Positions 12,678 to 23,125 of a DNA stretch of 64,000 bases are shown in pieces; the stretch's first letter is position 1; every line of letters begins with the position of its first letter. Source of the stretch: Panagrolaimus kolymaensis (lineage: Eukaryota > Nematoda > Chromadorea > Rhabditida > Panagrolaimidae); the NCBI GenBank assembly GCA_028622995.1, contig JAJQJQ010000012.1, forward strand, positions 558,001 to 622,000, read 5' to 3'. A program made the translations under genes and the position numbers. The notes under the pieces were generated by a model. That model searched no databases, was not told the DNA's origin, and saw only the letters and a list, made by a program, of their open reading frames with translations.

Positions 12678-13258
12678 TTAAACTTTTCCTTGAGCATAAC
12701 AACCTTCAGGAAAAATAAGAATTCCAGTTTTGCCAAAATATTCGGCTTGTTTAAAAGCAAAATGAAGGGTATAAATTGCAATAAAAGTAAACCATGAAAG
12801 AAGGGTAAAAATAAGTGAGAGATTATCCGTTAAATGTTTCGCAAATATAGCATCGGCATCCATTTCACAATCAAATAGTTGAAAGCAACGATGAAAGGGT
12901 TCAATCAAAGCCAAATAAAGCTAAAAAATTATACTGATTTCGTATTCCTTTAAGACCTCCAAAAGCTTACAGTAAAGCATAAAATAATTTTAAAATTTTT
13001 CCAACTTTGTTTTTTAGCTGCAAAAATTCCATATCCACATAGAAGTGCAAGAACGCAAAAATGTGATGCTAAAATCCATGAAAACACGGTGGTATCAGAA
13101 ACGGATTCATTGATGTGAATTAAAAGCAATCCAAGAGCACCAAAATCGGAAAAAATTATAAAACAAAAAAGCCATATTACTTTTTTACATAAAGTTTCGC
13201 AGCGGAAATCTAATTGGGATAAAACATTATAATCTGGAGGCTTCTCATTTCTAATCAT
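12678..13258 (-). CDS. Four-transmembrane protein, nematode-type (unknown function)
   Basis: Two exons (13258-12971 and 12920-12678) join in phase 0 to give 176 residues. The N-terminus is short and hydrophilic, with PPDY then DFRCETLCKK, followed by four hydrophobic segments (about residues 26-48, 59-80, 88-104 and 128-152). This layout, a short Pro/Tyr-rich start, a Cys-containing basic patch and four helices, resembles the large nematode family of small LAPTM4-like or DUF7027-like membrane proteins, though I cannot assign it firmly. It is transcribed away from the PP1-like gene at 13639, with about 380 bp of shared upstream DNA. Confidence 0.6.
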
Positions 13259-13638
13259 GGCTACTTTTGATTTGTGAAGATTTTAAAAGAAATATTTTGC
13301 CTTTTTAAAGAAAATCATAGAAAAACATAAGTAAACAAAAAAATCAAAAGTAGGAGAAAAGCTGTCAAAAAAAATGACCGATCAAAAAACCAGTAACTTT
13401 ATTTGCTCTCAACTTTCAATAAACAAAGATTTTTCATATTTTTAAAATGTTTGTAAACAAAAAGTTTTAAAAAGAAGCCAAAATGTCGCAAAAAAATCGT
13501 GAAACTTTACAAAAAATGTCCACGATAGTTCCCAAAATTTATGCAAATTTTTTTATTTAATTTATTTTGACAAACATAAAGTTTTTGAAGCGAAACGAAA
13601 ACCCGCCAATTTTTCTTCGGTTGTTTGCAACAAAAAAT
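13259..13638. promoter_or_regulatory. Shared upstream region of two divergent genes
   Basis: 380 bp between the start codons of the four-TM gene (minus) and the PP1-like gene (plus). It is AT-rich with A and T runs; no named motif was recognised. By position it should contain both promoters. Confidence 0.35.
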
Positions 13639-14890
13639 ATGAGTCAATCAGATAGGTCTAAAGTATGTTTTTTTAATTTGTTTTATCTTATTACAACAAA
13701 TTTTTTTTAGTTTGAAATACCTGGTGATGCAAACTCTGGTGCTAGTTTAAAAACGGTAGGAGAAGGAGGAGGTGCTGAAAATAATGTAGCAACTGAATCA
13801 CTTTACGCTACAATGGGAATGAATCCAGAAATACCTGATCCTGAGACAATAATCAAAAATATTTGGACTTTTATCTATGGTTATACCGATCCACCGCCTC
13901 CACTTTATCTATCAAAACCTGTCAGTTTTCTTTCTCTGATATTCATTTCTCAAAATTCCATTTTCAGCTTCTTCAAATTCTTCGACAAGCTTTGGCACTT
14001 CTTCGATCTGAACCTACTGTAATCGATCTTCAAGGTGTTGTTACAATTATTGGTGGAGTTCATGGACATGGTGATAGTCTTATTGCTCATTTAACTCATG
14101 CTACAATGCCTCCAACTTCAACTTTTGTATTTCTTGGAAATTATATTGGTCAAGGTTTTGCTCCACATGAATGTTTATTTCTTCTATTAGCTCTCAAAGT
14201 TAAATTTCCAAAACATGTTTATTTACTCAAAGGAAGTTTCGAACATTCTGATATTCTCAAAGTTTGTCTCTTATCTTTCATAATCATCCAATTTTCAAAC
14301 TTTTTTAGGCTCAAGATTTTATTGGTGGTTTGCATAAACGTGGATTAATGCAAGATGTACTCGTTTGGTGTTATATCGAAAAAATTATGGATGCTTTTCC
14401 ACTTGCTGTAATATTAAATCACAATTACTTGTTAATCCCTGGTGGAATAGGAGCTGAACTTCTTAAAGGTGGAATCAAAGAACTTCGAAAAGTTGAACGA
14501 CCTCCAATTTTGGCCACTCATGTTTCAATAACACTTGAATGTCAATGGGCTTGCCTCATACTTCCTGGAGATGATAAATTTGCAAGTGATGGATCTCCAA
14601 CATTCACCGAAGATATGGTTTCTCAATTTTGTGCTCAAAATAATTTAAGAATGATTATAAGAAGTCGTCAACTCGTGGTTGAAGGAATTTTAAATTTTCC
14701 AGAACAAATGATTACTCTTTGGACTCCTGTATCTTATCTTGATAGTTTTCGAAATGTTTCAACTTCGCTTACACTTAATGGAGAAAATCATAAAGCTTTG
14801 ATCACACGATATAAAACTATTGATGAAGATCCCAAAAGTTTGGATGAATACAAACCGCCCGCTGGAAGAAATGCTATTACTTTGGAATGA
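13639..14890 (+). CDS. PP1-like PPP-family pseudophosphatase
   Basis: Four exons (13639-13662, 13711-13920, 13968-14261, 14309-14890) join in phase to give 369 residues. The fold and motif order are those of Ser/Thr phosphatase PP1, but the catalytic motifs are altered. GDIHG is GGVHG (residues 107-111), GDYVDR is GNYIGQ (135-140), GNHE is GSFE (167-170), the HGG His is Pro220, and RAHQ is RSRQ (294-297). Of the six metal ligands only the His of GDxHG remains, and the catalytic His of GNHE is Phe, so phosphatase activity is very unlikely. The reading frame, splice sites and hydrophobic pattern are intact, so it is not a decayed gene. A role as a binding or scaffold protein is inference. It has an extra N-terminal segment rich in Gly, Glu and Asn. 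It converges on the next gene with only about 100 bp between stops. Confidence 0.85.
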
Positions 14891-14994
14891 TTTTAATGGA
14901 ATTGCAAATTTGAAAACTTTATTGTAAAAATATGATTTTATTGTTTTTTAAATAATGTATAAATAAATAATGTAAAACTAATAACTACTATGTA

Positions 14995-16302
14995 CTAACA
15001 ACCGTCTTCCTCATCAAGTTCATGAACAATTTCGTATGATGATGGAATTTGGAGTATTTGTTTGAGTTTATTTTGAGTAAAATCCAAAGTTGTGATTTCA
15101 TCTATGCAATGAATTTTAGATAAAGAGTTACTAAAATTTGATGTAGCAAGGAAGGATGCTTCAGAAAGTGAAAGCATTCCATAAACAAATGTGTAAATAT
15201 AATTTTCGTTTAAGCATATTAGCATTCGAGAATTGAGAATGAAACTTGCATTACGGGGATCAAAAGTTGAAGGAAAGTTTGGAATCTCTGTTTTATGAGT
15301 GAATCTGGAAATAGAAAAAGTGTTAAAAGGATGGAAGAACAAGATAAAAAAGTTTGAACAGAAATTTAACATGGAACCCAAAACTTACTTTGCCAGCAGC
15401 TTTTCTTCATCGATGATTACTGTATACAAATCAACTTTGCATTCATAAAACCCTTCAATGTCTCTAATTTCTTCAAATATCAAACAATAAAGCTCTGAAG
15501 AATTGGAATAAAATCCAGCATAATTATATTCTTTTAAATCAAAATTCGCATCAGTTTTCAGAATTCTTTCCGATTCGCGTTCAGTTCCAGCTATAACCAA
15601 ATCACCATCATGAAAATGGATAGTTTTCCCAAACTTCATTAAGCCGATATTTGATAGAATAAAATCGCCACCAATAACAAGTCCAATGGATTCTTTAATT
15701 AAACATGTTTTCTTTTTTAAGTCGACTTTAAGTTTGATTTGGAAGCAATCGATTAAAGAACCCGTATGAAAAGAATATCGCGGTTGAGGTTCTCGACTCC
15801 ATGGAGTTATAATAATTTCAGATGAATCCATTGGGTTGGAAATAATATAAGTGAAACAACATTTTCTACATAAAGTGTTAGAAAAATCAGCGGGCATTTT
15901 GTTAGTCTTGTATTCAATGAAATCATTGGTGATAAGGTTAATCGAGAAAATATGGAATCGTTTAAGATCCACATTTGGCTTCTAAAATAATAATCGAGTT
16001 GATAGTTGAATTAAAAATCTTATATAAAAGAGTATTACCGATCCATAAGTTGCAATAAAAATTTCATCTCCAACTATTCCATATGCAGCTGAAATACCAT
16101 TGTTGCAATCACACGTACTTTTGTTGTTGAATTTATATGTCCAAATGAATTCAAAATCACCAGTATCGATAAGTTTTCGACGATAAATGGCTAATTCATC
16201 AGTGGATGAATAAGCAGAATATAAGTAACTATTATAAATTCCAATAATAGTTCCACAAACATCATTACTAATGAGGACGGGATTTCCAGAAACGAAATAC
16301 AT
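14995..16302 (-). CDS. Unknown protein, possibly beta-rich
   Basis: Three exons (16302-16039, 15981-15389, 15304-14995) join in phase to give about 387 residues. I do not recognise the family. It has no signal peptide or membrane segment. The chain alternates short hydrophobic strands with turns (repeated patterns such as SGNPVLISNDVCGTIIGIYN and GDEIFIATYGS), as seen in beta-propellers, but no WD or kelch signature is evident. A Cys-rich spot, LCRKCCFTY, occurs near residue 125. Splice sites and phases are clean, so I believe the gene is real. The ATG at 16302 is the only in-frame start after the upstream region. Confidence 0.6.
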
Positions 16303-16677
16303 TTTAATGATGATTTATTAAAACGCAAAACTAATCAATAAATTTGAGATTAGCAGAGAAGATTCACAATGGATAATAAAATGATAAACTAATGGGGTTT
16401 CAAATTTGCAAAATATTGCAGTGGTTTTTTTTATTGACCTAATTAGCTATCAAGTAGTACCTTCATTGTTTGTCGCAGGTAAAAGAATAAAAAAAGGCGA
16501 ATTTCTTCAAAAAAGAAGAAACAAGCAATGATTCTATTGCATTTACCATTCTTTGGTAATCGCTGGTTATAAATTTATTTGCCGTTGAGATGTGTTATTT
16601 ATAGTCCCAAAATCCTCGAATTTTCTAATGCACGTAAACACTATGGATTTTTATAACCTTTTATTAAAACTAAAACT
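16303..16677. other. Intergenic
   Basis: AT-rich sequence between two minus-strand genes. It holds the 3' UTR of the lipase and presumably the promoter of the unknown gene at 16302. No coding exon or repeat was seen. Confidence 0.35.
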
Positions 16678-17751
16678 TTATTTTAAATTTAGCTTTTCTT
16701 TTAATGTTTTAAATTTTTTGGTAGTAACATTATTGTATGGATTCCAAGTTTTGCATTCATCAAGAATTGGAAAGTTTGCAACAACATCGAAATAAAATAA
16801 GTGATCCTAAAAATTTTGCTCGTAACAGCTTTGATCAAAACATTTATAAAAACTTACAGCAATATTTAAATCAAGTTGACTATCACTGCATTTCTTTCCT
16901 TCATCTTCATCACATTCAACAAAAGTTTTGCCTGTTCCCATGCTATTATCATACCAAACTTCAGCTTTATGATGATGATAGCCTTTGATAAATTGTGGAG
17001 GAAGCTGGGGAACGATGTCATTTGCATGTACGACGCGATATGAGTATGCAATAGTGGAATCTACAGCTTCGGCGTAACCTTTATCTCCAACTCGTGGTTG
17101 GCCATAAGTAACTAGCTTAATTTTATCAGCTGGATAAAGATTTGTATGAACTATTGTAGCAGCTCCAAGCGATGCCAAAGCTGCTCCTAAAATAAAAAGG
17201 TTATTGGATGCTAGAGCTCAATGCTTTTTGATTTAACCCAATGAATGTCCAGTGACCCAAACATCATAACCAGGATTAGCATTTTTGAGGGCCAAGAAAT
17301 CATCTTTAACTCCGCCATTCCAAAGCAAATTGAAAGCATCAAGGAAATATGAAAGAACCTTTCCACCACCAACAAATGGTGCCACGGGTGCATCCAATAA
17401 CGCTTCAAGAACTTCAACGACGACTTCATTTAATGTTGAACCACGAAATGAAATGATGATGGCTTTATCTGAATGTGAAACAGCGGTAAAAGCAACGCAA
17501 TCATCACCTTTAACAAGATCGCAATTAAGAGTAATTTTTCGACGAAACTGAAACATTTTTTGTATAAAAGTATTGGAAGAATAACAAACTTCGGCATTCA
17601 AATAATTATCTTTTACACATAGTTCAGGTTTATCACTATATGCTGCAGCAGCCATGGGCCAAATAAAAAATTTACTCAAAGTTTCATTGTAACTTGAATA
17701 AACGAAATTTACTGAAGCAAGGAGAAGCAAAAAAGTGACAAAGACTTTCAT
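16678..17751 (-). CDS. Secreted class 3 (fungal-type) triacylglycerol lipase
   Basis: Exons 17751-17238, 17186-16858 and 16806-16678 join in phase to give 323 residues. Residues 1-19 form a signal peptide (MKVFVTFLLLLASVNFVYSS). The nucleophile elbow GHSLGG (Ser about 170) is split by intron 1. The catalytic Asp lies in HANDIVPQLPP and the His in GYHHHKAEVWY, completing the Ser-Asp-His triad of the Rhizomucor-type lipase family. Cysteines in pairs suggest disulphides. The open frame of exon 2 continues to a stop at 16807, but a strong donor GTAAGTTTT at 16857 and an in-frame third exon starting DHLFYF, the usual family ending, show that the intron should be removed. Nematodes have many such secreted lipases, thought to act in the gut or body cavity. 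The upstream ATG of the longer frame at 17841 would hide the signal peptide, so I chose 17751. Confidence 0.85.
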
Positions 17752-18360
17752 GTTTTCTTGCTTCCGTACTTTTGTAAGAAAATGCTTTGAGGACAATAAC
17801 AGATTGGGGAAAAGCAACCATTCTTTTAAAGCAATTATCAAGGATGTGTTACACGCGGTTTTTCCATGTGATAAGAAAACAATACAAGTTCAAAATAAAG
17901 AAAACTTTGCTCGAATCTAATATTTTTATGTATAAATCATTCTTTTTTGTTCCAAGAAGACTAACTTTTTTTTGGCTTGAATCATATTCATTAATTATTT
18001 TTTGATCAGAAATTGTTCTTGCATTATAATGTTTGAGAATAATTTTGAGGAACAAGTTTAAAAAATGCTTGATTTTTATAATTTTAAAAACCTCTCAAAA
18101 TTAAAGTGAATATAGTATTCAATTGACTGAAGAAAGTGATAAAGTCTCAAAACACAAGCTAAAATTCAGTATTCTTATTTCAAAAACATTTTTTGGATCA
18201 ATCAAATTTTGAATGAGCATTATTTTTCTTACCGTACAAAAATGATTGTTCACATAAAAAATTCCCAGAAAACAATTTTCGGCGCCAATGAAAATCATTC
18301 CTTTCCTTCCACAATTCAAATTTTTGTTGTGCATAAGTTTGATGCGATTTGAAAGAAAAA
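17752..18360. other. Intergenic between divergent genes
   Basis: About 600 bp of AT-rich DNA between the lipase start (minus) and the next plus-strand start. Both promoters must lie here; no recognisable motif or further exon. Confidence 0.35.
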
Positions 18361-19515
18361 ATGCGATTCAAAAAGAAAATGGAGTCATCAGAAGATTTTA
18401 CATCATTCGTCAACGAATTTGCTGCTGTTGCCAAACTTTTTGGTCGAGCAAGTTTACCTACTGAACAAACAACTGAAAAAGAAGCTGATTTACCATCATC
18501 AATAAGTATGGAAACAACTCAAACTACTCATACGGTAAGTCGTTTTTTTTTAGTTTTTATCTTGGGTTATTAACAATGCCTTTATTTCTATTGTTTCTTT
18601 TTATTAGTGCCATTTTCAGCCATGTGATATAACACCAACTGAAGGTCGTTCAACTCCATCAACTCCGTCAATGTTAACAAAAGAAGTTGATCCACAAACA
18701 TATGTAATTCAAGAATCTCCAGATCCACCGCCACCAGAACAAATTTTTTATGGTCCATGTCCAAATCGTCGTAATCACTCAAACTTTACATGTCCAACTT
18801 GCAAATTAACTGCTGAACAATATCGTCTTGAACGTCTGGCTCAATCTCGAATTATCTATTCAAATCATTCAAAGAATTTTGCAAAGCATCAAGAAGCAAC
18901 AAAACCTCCTCCACCTATAAATCCTCCAAGAAATTTTGGTCAAAGACTTTCAACTTTTGGTAATAGCTACGGTGGTGGTTTTGCACGCTCTTCAATTTCA
19001 ACGACGTCATCAACTACAAAAATTCAAAATCGATTTTCAATTCTCAAAGAGCAACAACAACAGCAACAATTCCGTCCAGCTCGAATGTCAATGTTTGCTG
19101 TTTCAAATACTCATAAATCTTCAGCAAGGCCTTCAATTTCTATAGCTCAACAACAACAACGACTTTCATTAAATCCAAGAATTGTATCTCGTGAAAATGT
19201 TCTAATTAGTGATTCTCGTTCAAGTGTGATTTCAAATTATGCTCCAAGAAAAGGTCCGGTACCAAAGTTTGTGGATACCACGCTTACTCCATTGCGTTCA
19301 AGTATTAATTTGTTAAAACCATCATCATGGGATACGACTCATCCGCCAATACGTTCTAGTTTCAATTTGCTCCATGATCGAAGGTTACTTTTATCTTATT
19401 TTTTCTTTCTTTAATTAGTTTTCATTTTAGGCTTTCAAATATTACAATTATTGAAGAACCAGAAAAAGAATATCTTGCTGTGGATGAAACTCAAAAAAGT
19501 TTCACTGATATCTAA
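18361..19515 (+). CDS. Unknown Ser/Gln/Pro-rich protein with a short Cys cluster
   Basis: Three exons (18361-18534, 18608-19383, 19431-19515) join in phase to give about 344 residues; the second Met at 18379 is an alternative start. Not recognised. The chain is mostly low-complexity: PPPPEQ, PPPPINPP, a Q6 run and repeated RSS/SRSS motifs. One compact Cys/His-containing piece, PCPNRRNHSNFTCPTC (around residue 105), could bind zinc. No signal peptide or TM segment, so probably a cytoplasmic or cytoskeletal scaffold (inference). The second exon has two nearby acceptors in the same frame (TTATTAG at 18607 and TTTTCAG 12 bp later), so two isoforms differing by four residues are possible. The stop is about 75 bp from the convergent FAM161 gene. 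Confidence 0.6.
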
Positions 19516-19589
19516 CTTTTTTTCAACATTATTTTATTACGAACTAATGTTTTTTTTTCTTTGAAAAATAAAGTATTTTCTTTACAAAT

Positions 19590-21729
19590 TTAAAGGTATC
19601 TAAATATTAAAAGTTTTGATGTGTGATTTGATTGACGAGATGATGGATTGGTGGTTGATTTGGCAGTAGATGATTTTCTTGAGACAGCAGCAGTTGATTT
19701 GACTTTAGTTTTTCTACGATATGTTGATTTCATATTATCACAATAATGTTTGGATATTTCTTTATCATGAAATTTAAAGGGTTCTATGACGGTGGATGGA
19801 TGAGATTCTCGAGCATTATGTAGTTTATTAGCAAATTCCCGTTGCAAGTATCGAAAATCAGGAACTGATTTAGTGATGTGTGGTTGAAATGATGGTTTTG
19901 GAGAATAGCAAGTAGGGTAATGGCGAATACGATACTGAACATGTGAACGAACTGCATGATCCTGAAACACAATTACATTATTTTGTTTCTCAGCATTGAA
20001 GTTTATTACCTTCATCCCGAATGGTTCTCGTGATTGTAAAAGCAATTCCACGGTTCTTTGAGCTTTAGCTTGAGCTCTCAATTCATCGGTCATTGATGAA
20101 GGTCGAATATAAGTTGATGGTGGAATTGGATGAGCTCGAAATGATGGCTTTCTTGGTGAAAGAGCTGGCTCTGACATTGAGCGTGATGTTAAACGGTTCA
20201 GTTTTGGAATCAAAGGTTGTCGAATGATTTTTGATTTATCCTTTTTTATTTGCTATAATTTTTTATTAAGTTAAAAATTGTTTAATTTGGCTTACACCAA
20301 CATAAAATGTCGAATCTGATACATATGTGGTTTCTGGAGGTGGCCTTGCATGAAATCTAAAAATGTTATTTTGGTTGCTTTTTTAATGGATTGTTGGTGA
20401 ATTCTACTGTCGATTAGTTCGATCTCTTTCCATTGCTTCTTGCTCCTCCTTTTCATCCAAAAGTTTTTGCAAAAAATTGAGAGCGTAATAGGCTTTAATT
20501 GGTTGTTGTTCTTCCCTGAAATTCATGTTGCGTTGAATATTTAAGCTTGAAATTTAAAAGAAGGCATACCTCAGCGTAAATGCAAATGGTTCTGGGATGG
20601 TCTTCCTCGGCAGCCATACAACATTGCTTTTCTTTCCATTGCTCCTCTTCCTCGATCGATTATTTTTTGAACCCACTACAATAATTCTTCTTCCTGTTCC
20701 ATTCTTTCTTGTGAATCCTGCTTTGATAATTTTCGGTCTCAATGGAATCAAATGAGGCTTTTCTAAAACAAAAAACAAAATCGTTTACAATTGCAAAAAC
20801 TCATTAAAAAAACGAACCATTTAATTCTTTTCGTTTTTGAAAATATTTTTTTAATTCTTGTTTATGTTTTTCAATAAAAGAATTGCTTTGAATTTTGATG
20901 GTTGATTTCTTTGTCGTCGATGTTGTTGTTGCTATTGTTTTTCTAGGAGATGGTTGTTTTCGAATAGGATTTTTATATATTATTTGAGGCTTTTGTACAA
21001 CTTCAGATAGAATTTTTTGATATCCTCGTGATGATGGAGTTGAGCCAATTGTGTAACGACGACAAATACCCGAATTTTTCAGAGTTGTTTCAAGAGTTTT
21101 ATGAAGTTGAATGCAATCAATTTTTAGTGAATTTAATTTTTGGAGAAATTCATTGCCAAGAGGATCTGTTATAATGGCGGTGGCGATGGTAACTGGAGGT
21201 TCTTCCTATAAAAAAAGAAGCAATTAAAAATGAGCCTGGTTTTTTTCTCTCAATTTTTGTTGATTCATATATCTCAGAAATATCAATGGTGCTTAAGATG
21301 AGCATTTTAAACTATTACTAAAGTAAAGAGCTTTTTCGCTTTTTCGTATTACATTTTTGTAAATTAATTGGTCACCAAAAATCAAAAAAGGATAACAAAT
21401 ACATATTTCAACAATATGCTTTTATTTTCAGACAATAACAATGATGATGAGCATTGTGGAACAGGTTAGGTTCAAAAAACTATGAGGTCAGTGCGGTAAT
21501 AAGATTAGGAAATTTTCTTGCATGTTTTTTATTTTTTTTTTGTTATCGTGCGATGACAGCAAATGAGACAATATTATTTTTGCAAAACAAACCAAAAAAT
21601 AGGGTAATAAAAACATTATAAAAAGTAAATATTGGTCCTCGAGGTTTTTGTCAACATGGTCTTTGATAATAAAAAATAACAAAAACTTACTTCATCATTT
21701 TCTTCTTCTTCGATGTCTCCCGAGTACAT
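19590..21729 (-). CDS. fam161: FAM161 family centriole/cilium protein
   Basis: Seven exons (21729-21691, 21205-20818, 20762-20570, 20515-20408, 20356-20296, 20252-20010, 19961-19590) join in phase to give 467 residues. The diagnostic blocks of FAM161 (UPF0564) occur in order: IPEPFAFTLRE, FHARPPPETTYVSDSTFY, then FRAHPIPPSTY...DELRAQAKAQRTVELLL, then TKSVPDFRYLQREF and EPFKFHD, separated by basic coiled-coil stretches. In vertebrates FAM161A sits in the inner scaffold of centrioles and the connecting cilium and binds microtubules through this conserved region. Exon 2 has no internal Met and is easily missed; it encodes a Ser/Thr/Lys-rich N-terminal part. The intron between exons 6 and 7 is in frame and without stops. 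In nematodes, which have reduced centrioles, a role in ciliated neurons or sperm is possible (inference). It is distinct from TPX2, which shares the FxAxPxP motif. Confidence 0.75.
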
Positions 21730-22527
21730 TTTTTTGTTGCTGTTGCAAGGCTCTAAACAAGCCCTTTGGCAACCAGCAAATCCTTTTTTTAGAATGTTTC
21801 AACAATAAAAAATTTGCATATTGTTTGTGGTTTTTGACAAACAAAAAAAAGCAAGCAAAGAGAACACCGGATATTCGCGCGAAATAAAATTGCTTTAGAG
21901 AGTAAAGTTGTGTTCAATTGCCGCTGAAGCTAAAGGCACTCAAGCTTTCTATTCTCTTCATCTTCCTTTTCTCAATGGCGTTTCCACGACGACCACTGTT
22001 CTTTTATATTTTTTAGCTGCCATTGGCGCCATCGGCTGCTGCAACACTAACATGCCAAGACTTTTTTTGTTTTTCTCATTTCATTTTTTTGTGTAAAAAA
22101 ATAAAATTAATTTATGGGTGTGGTTCTGTTTCAAAAAAAATATATTGATACAACTTTTTTATAAATACACATATTACTTTACAATGACAACAAAAAAATG
22201 AGTACATACAATTAGAAAAGTATCAAAAAATATTTGAGATCAACAATCCAAAAAATAATAATTCATGGAAAAAAGGAAAACATTGCAAAAAATATATAAG
22301 GAATCTTCAAGAACTTTTTAATTACTGCTACTTTGGAATTTTAAAGTAGCAAAGTGGAAAGCAGACGATATTGAGTGCTTTTAATTTACGCAACAATAAT
22401 AAAACAAATAATAAAATTAAATTAAAAACAACAAGGCGGTGAGGTAATTAATCCGTCCAGCGGGAAAAAATTGCAAGGAAGAAATTTTTGGAATAAACAT
22501 TTTGAAGAATAAAACCAAATGAAAGCT
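21730..22527. other. Intergenic
   Basis: Between two minus-strand genes. It includes the FAM161 5' region and the 3' UTR of the next gene. The 62-codon plus-strand frame at 21908 has no splice or family support. Nothing else was recognised. Confidence 0.35.
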
Positions 22528-23125
22528 TTAATGAGTTGGAATCATTAAAGGTTGAAATCTCGCATGTCCAGATTTAGCAAGATCACCAAGAATGGAAGAA
22601 CTTTGAGATTCATTTCGAGTTCTTGGTTTAGGTTTAGGAAGTTCAGCAAAAATTTCTTCATCTGATTCACTTATAATTGAATTTTGTCGGGATTGAATGG
22701 TTACAACAGCTGGATTGGGATCATATGAGCCTGAATGGCGTTGTTGAAATTTTTTTATTAAAGTTTTTGGGCGTAAAAGTGGCATTGAGAGCCGACGAGT
22801 TTCTTCGGATTTATTGATGTTATGATTTTTACGAATTGGAGTGGAATATGAGCGCTGATGTTGAATGGGTTCCTTAAATAAAAAGAATAAATTAGTAAAG
22901 AACCGTGGTAATAGAAAAATAAGATTTACTTACCATTCCAATATAAATATTAACAATTGAACCTCTAGATGAGGTTGAACAAACACTGGCTTTCTTTTCT
23001 TCTTTAATAGCATCAGCAAGAAATTGTTCGCTGGAATTACTGAGGCGATATTCGGGATTTTTGGAAAGTCCAACAAATTCTCCAAGCATATTTACAAGAG
23101 AATCACGAATTCCAGGCTTTGTCAT
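22528..23125 (-). CDS. Small unknown protein
   Basis: Two exons (23125-22934 and 22872-22528) join in phase to give 178 residues. Not recognised. The N-terminal part is amphipathic and helical (IRDSLVNMLGEFVGL). The remainder is Ser/Arg/Pro-rich and hydrophilic with many likely phosphorylation sites (RSYSTP, ETRRLS, SESDEE). There is no signal peptide or membrane segment. Clean splice sites and a coherent frame across the intron support a real gene. Its 5' flank faces the large empty region to the right. Confidence 0.55.

Noticed and set aside
14330..14890. Decayed pseudogene of PP1
   Set aside because: Active-site loss suggested it, but there is no frameshift or stop, and all four exons have good splice signals in phase.
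16807..16857. C-terminus of the lipase as read from the continuous frame
   Set aside because: A strong donor at 16857 and an in-frame exon at 16806-16678 with the family's DHLFYF ending show that this stretch is an intron.
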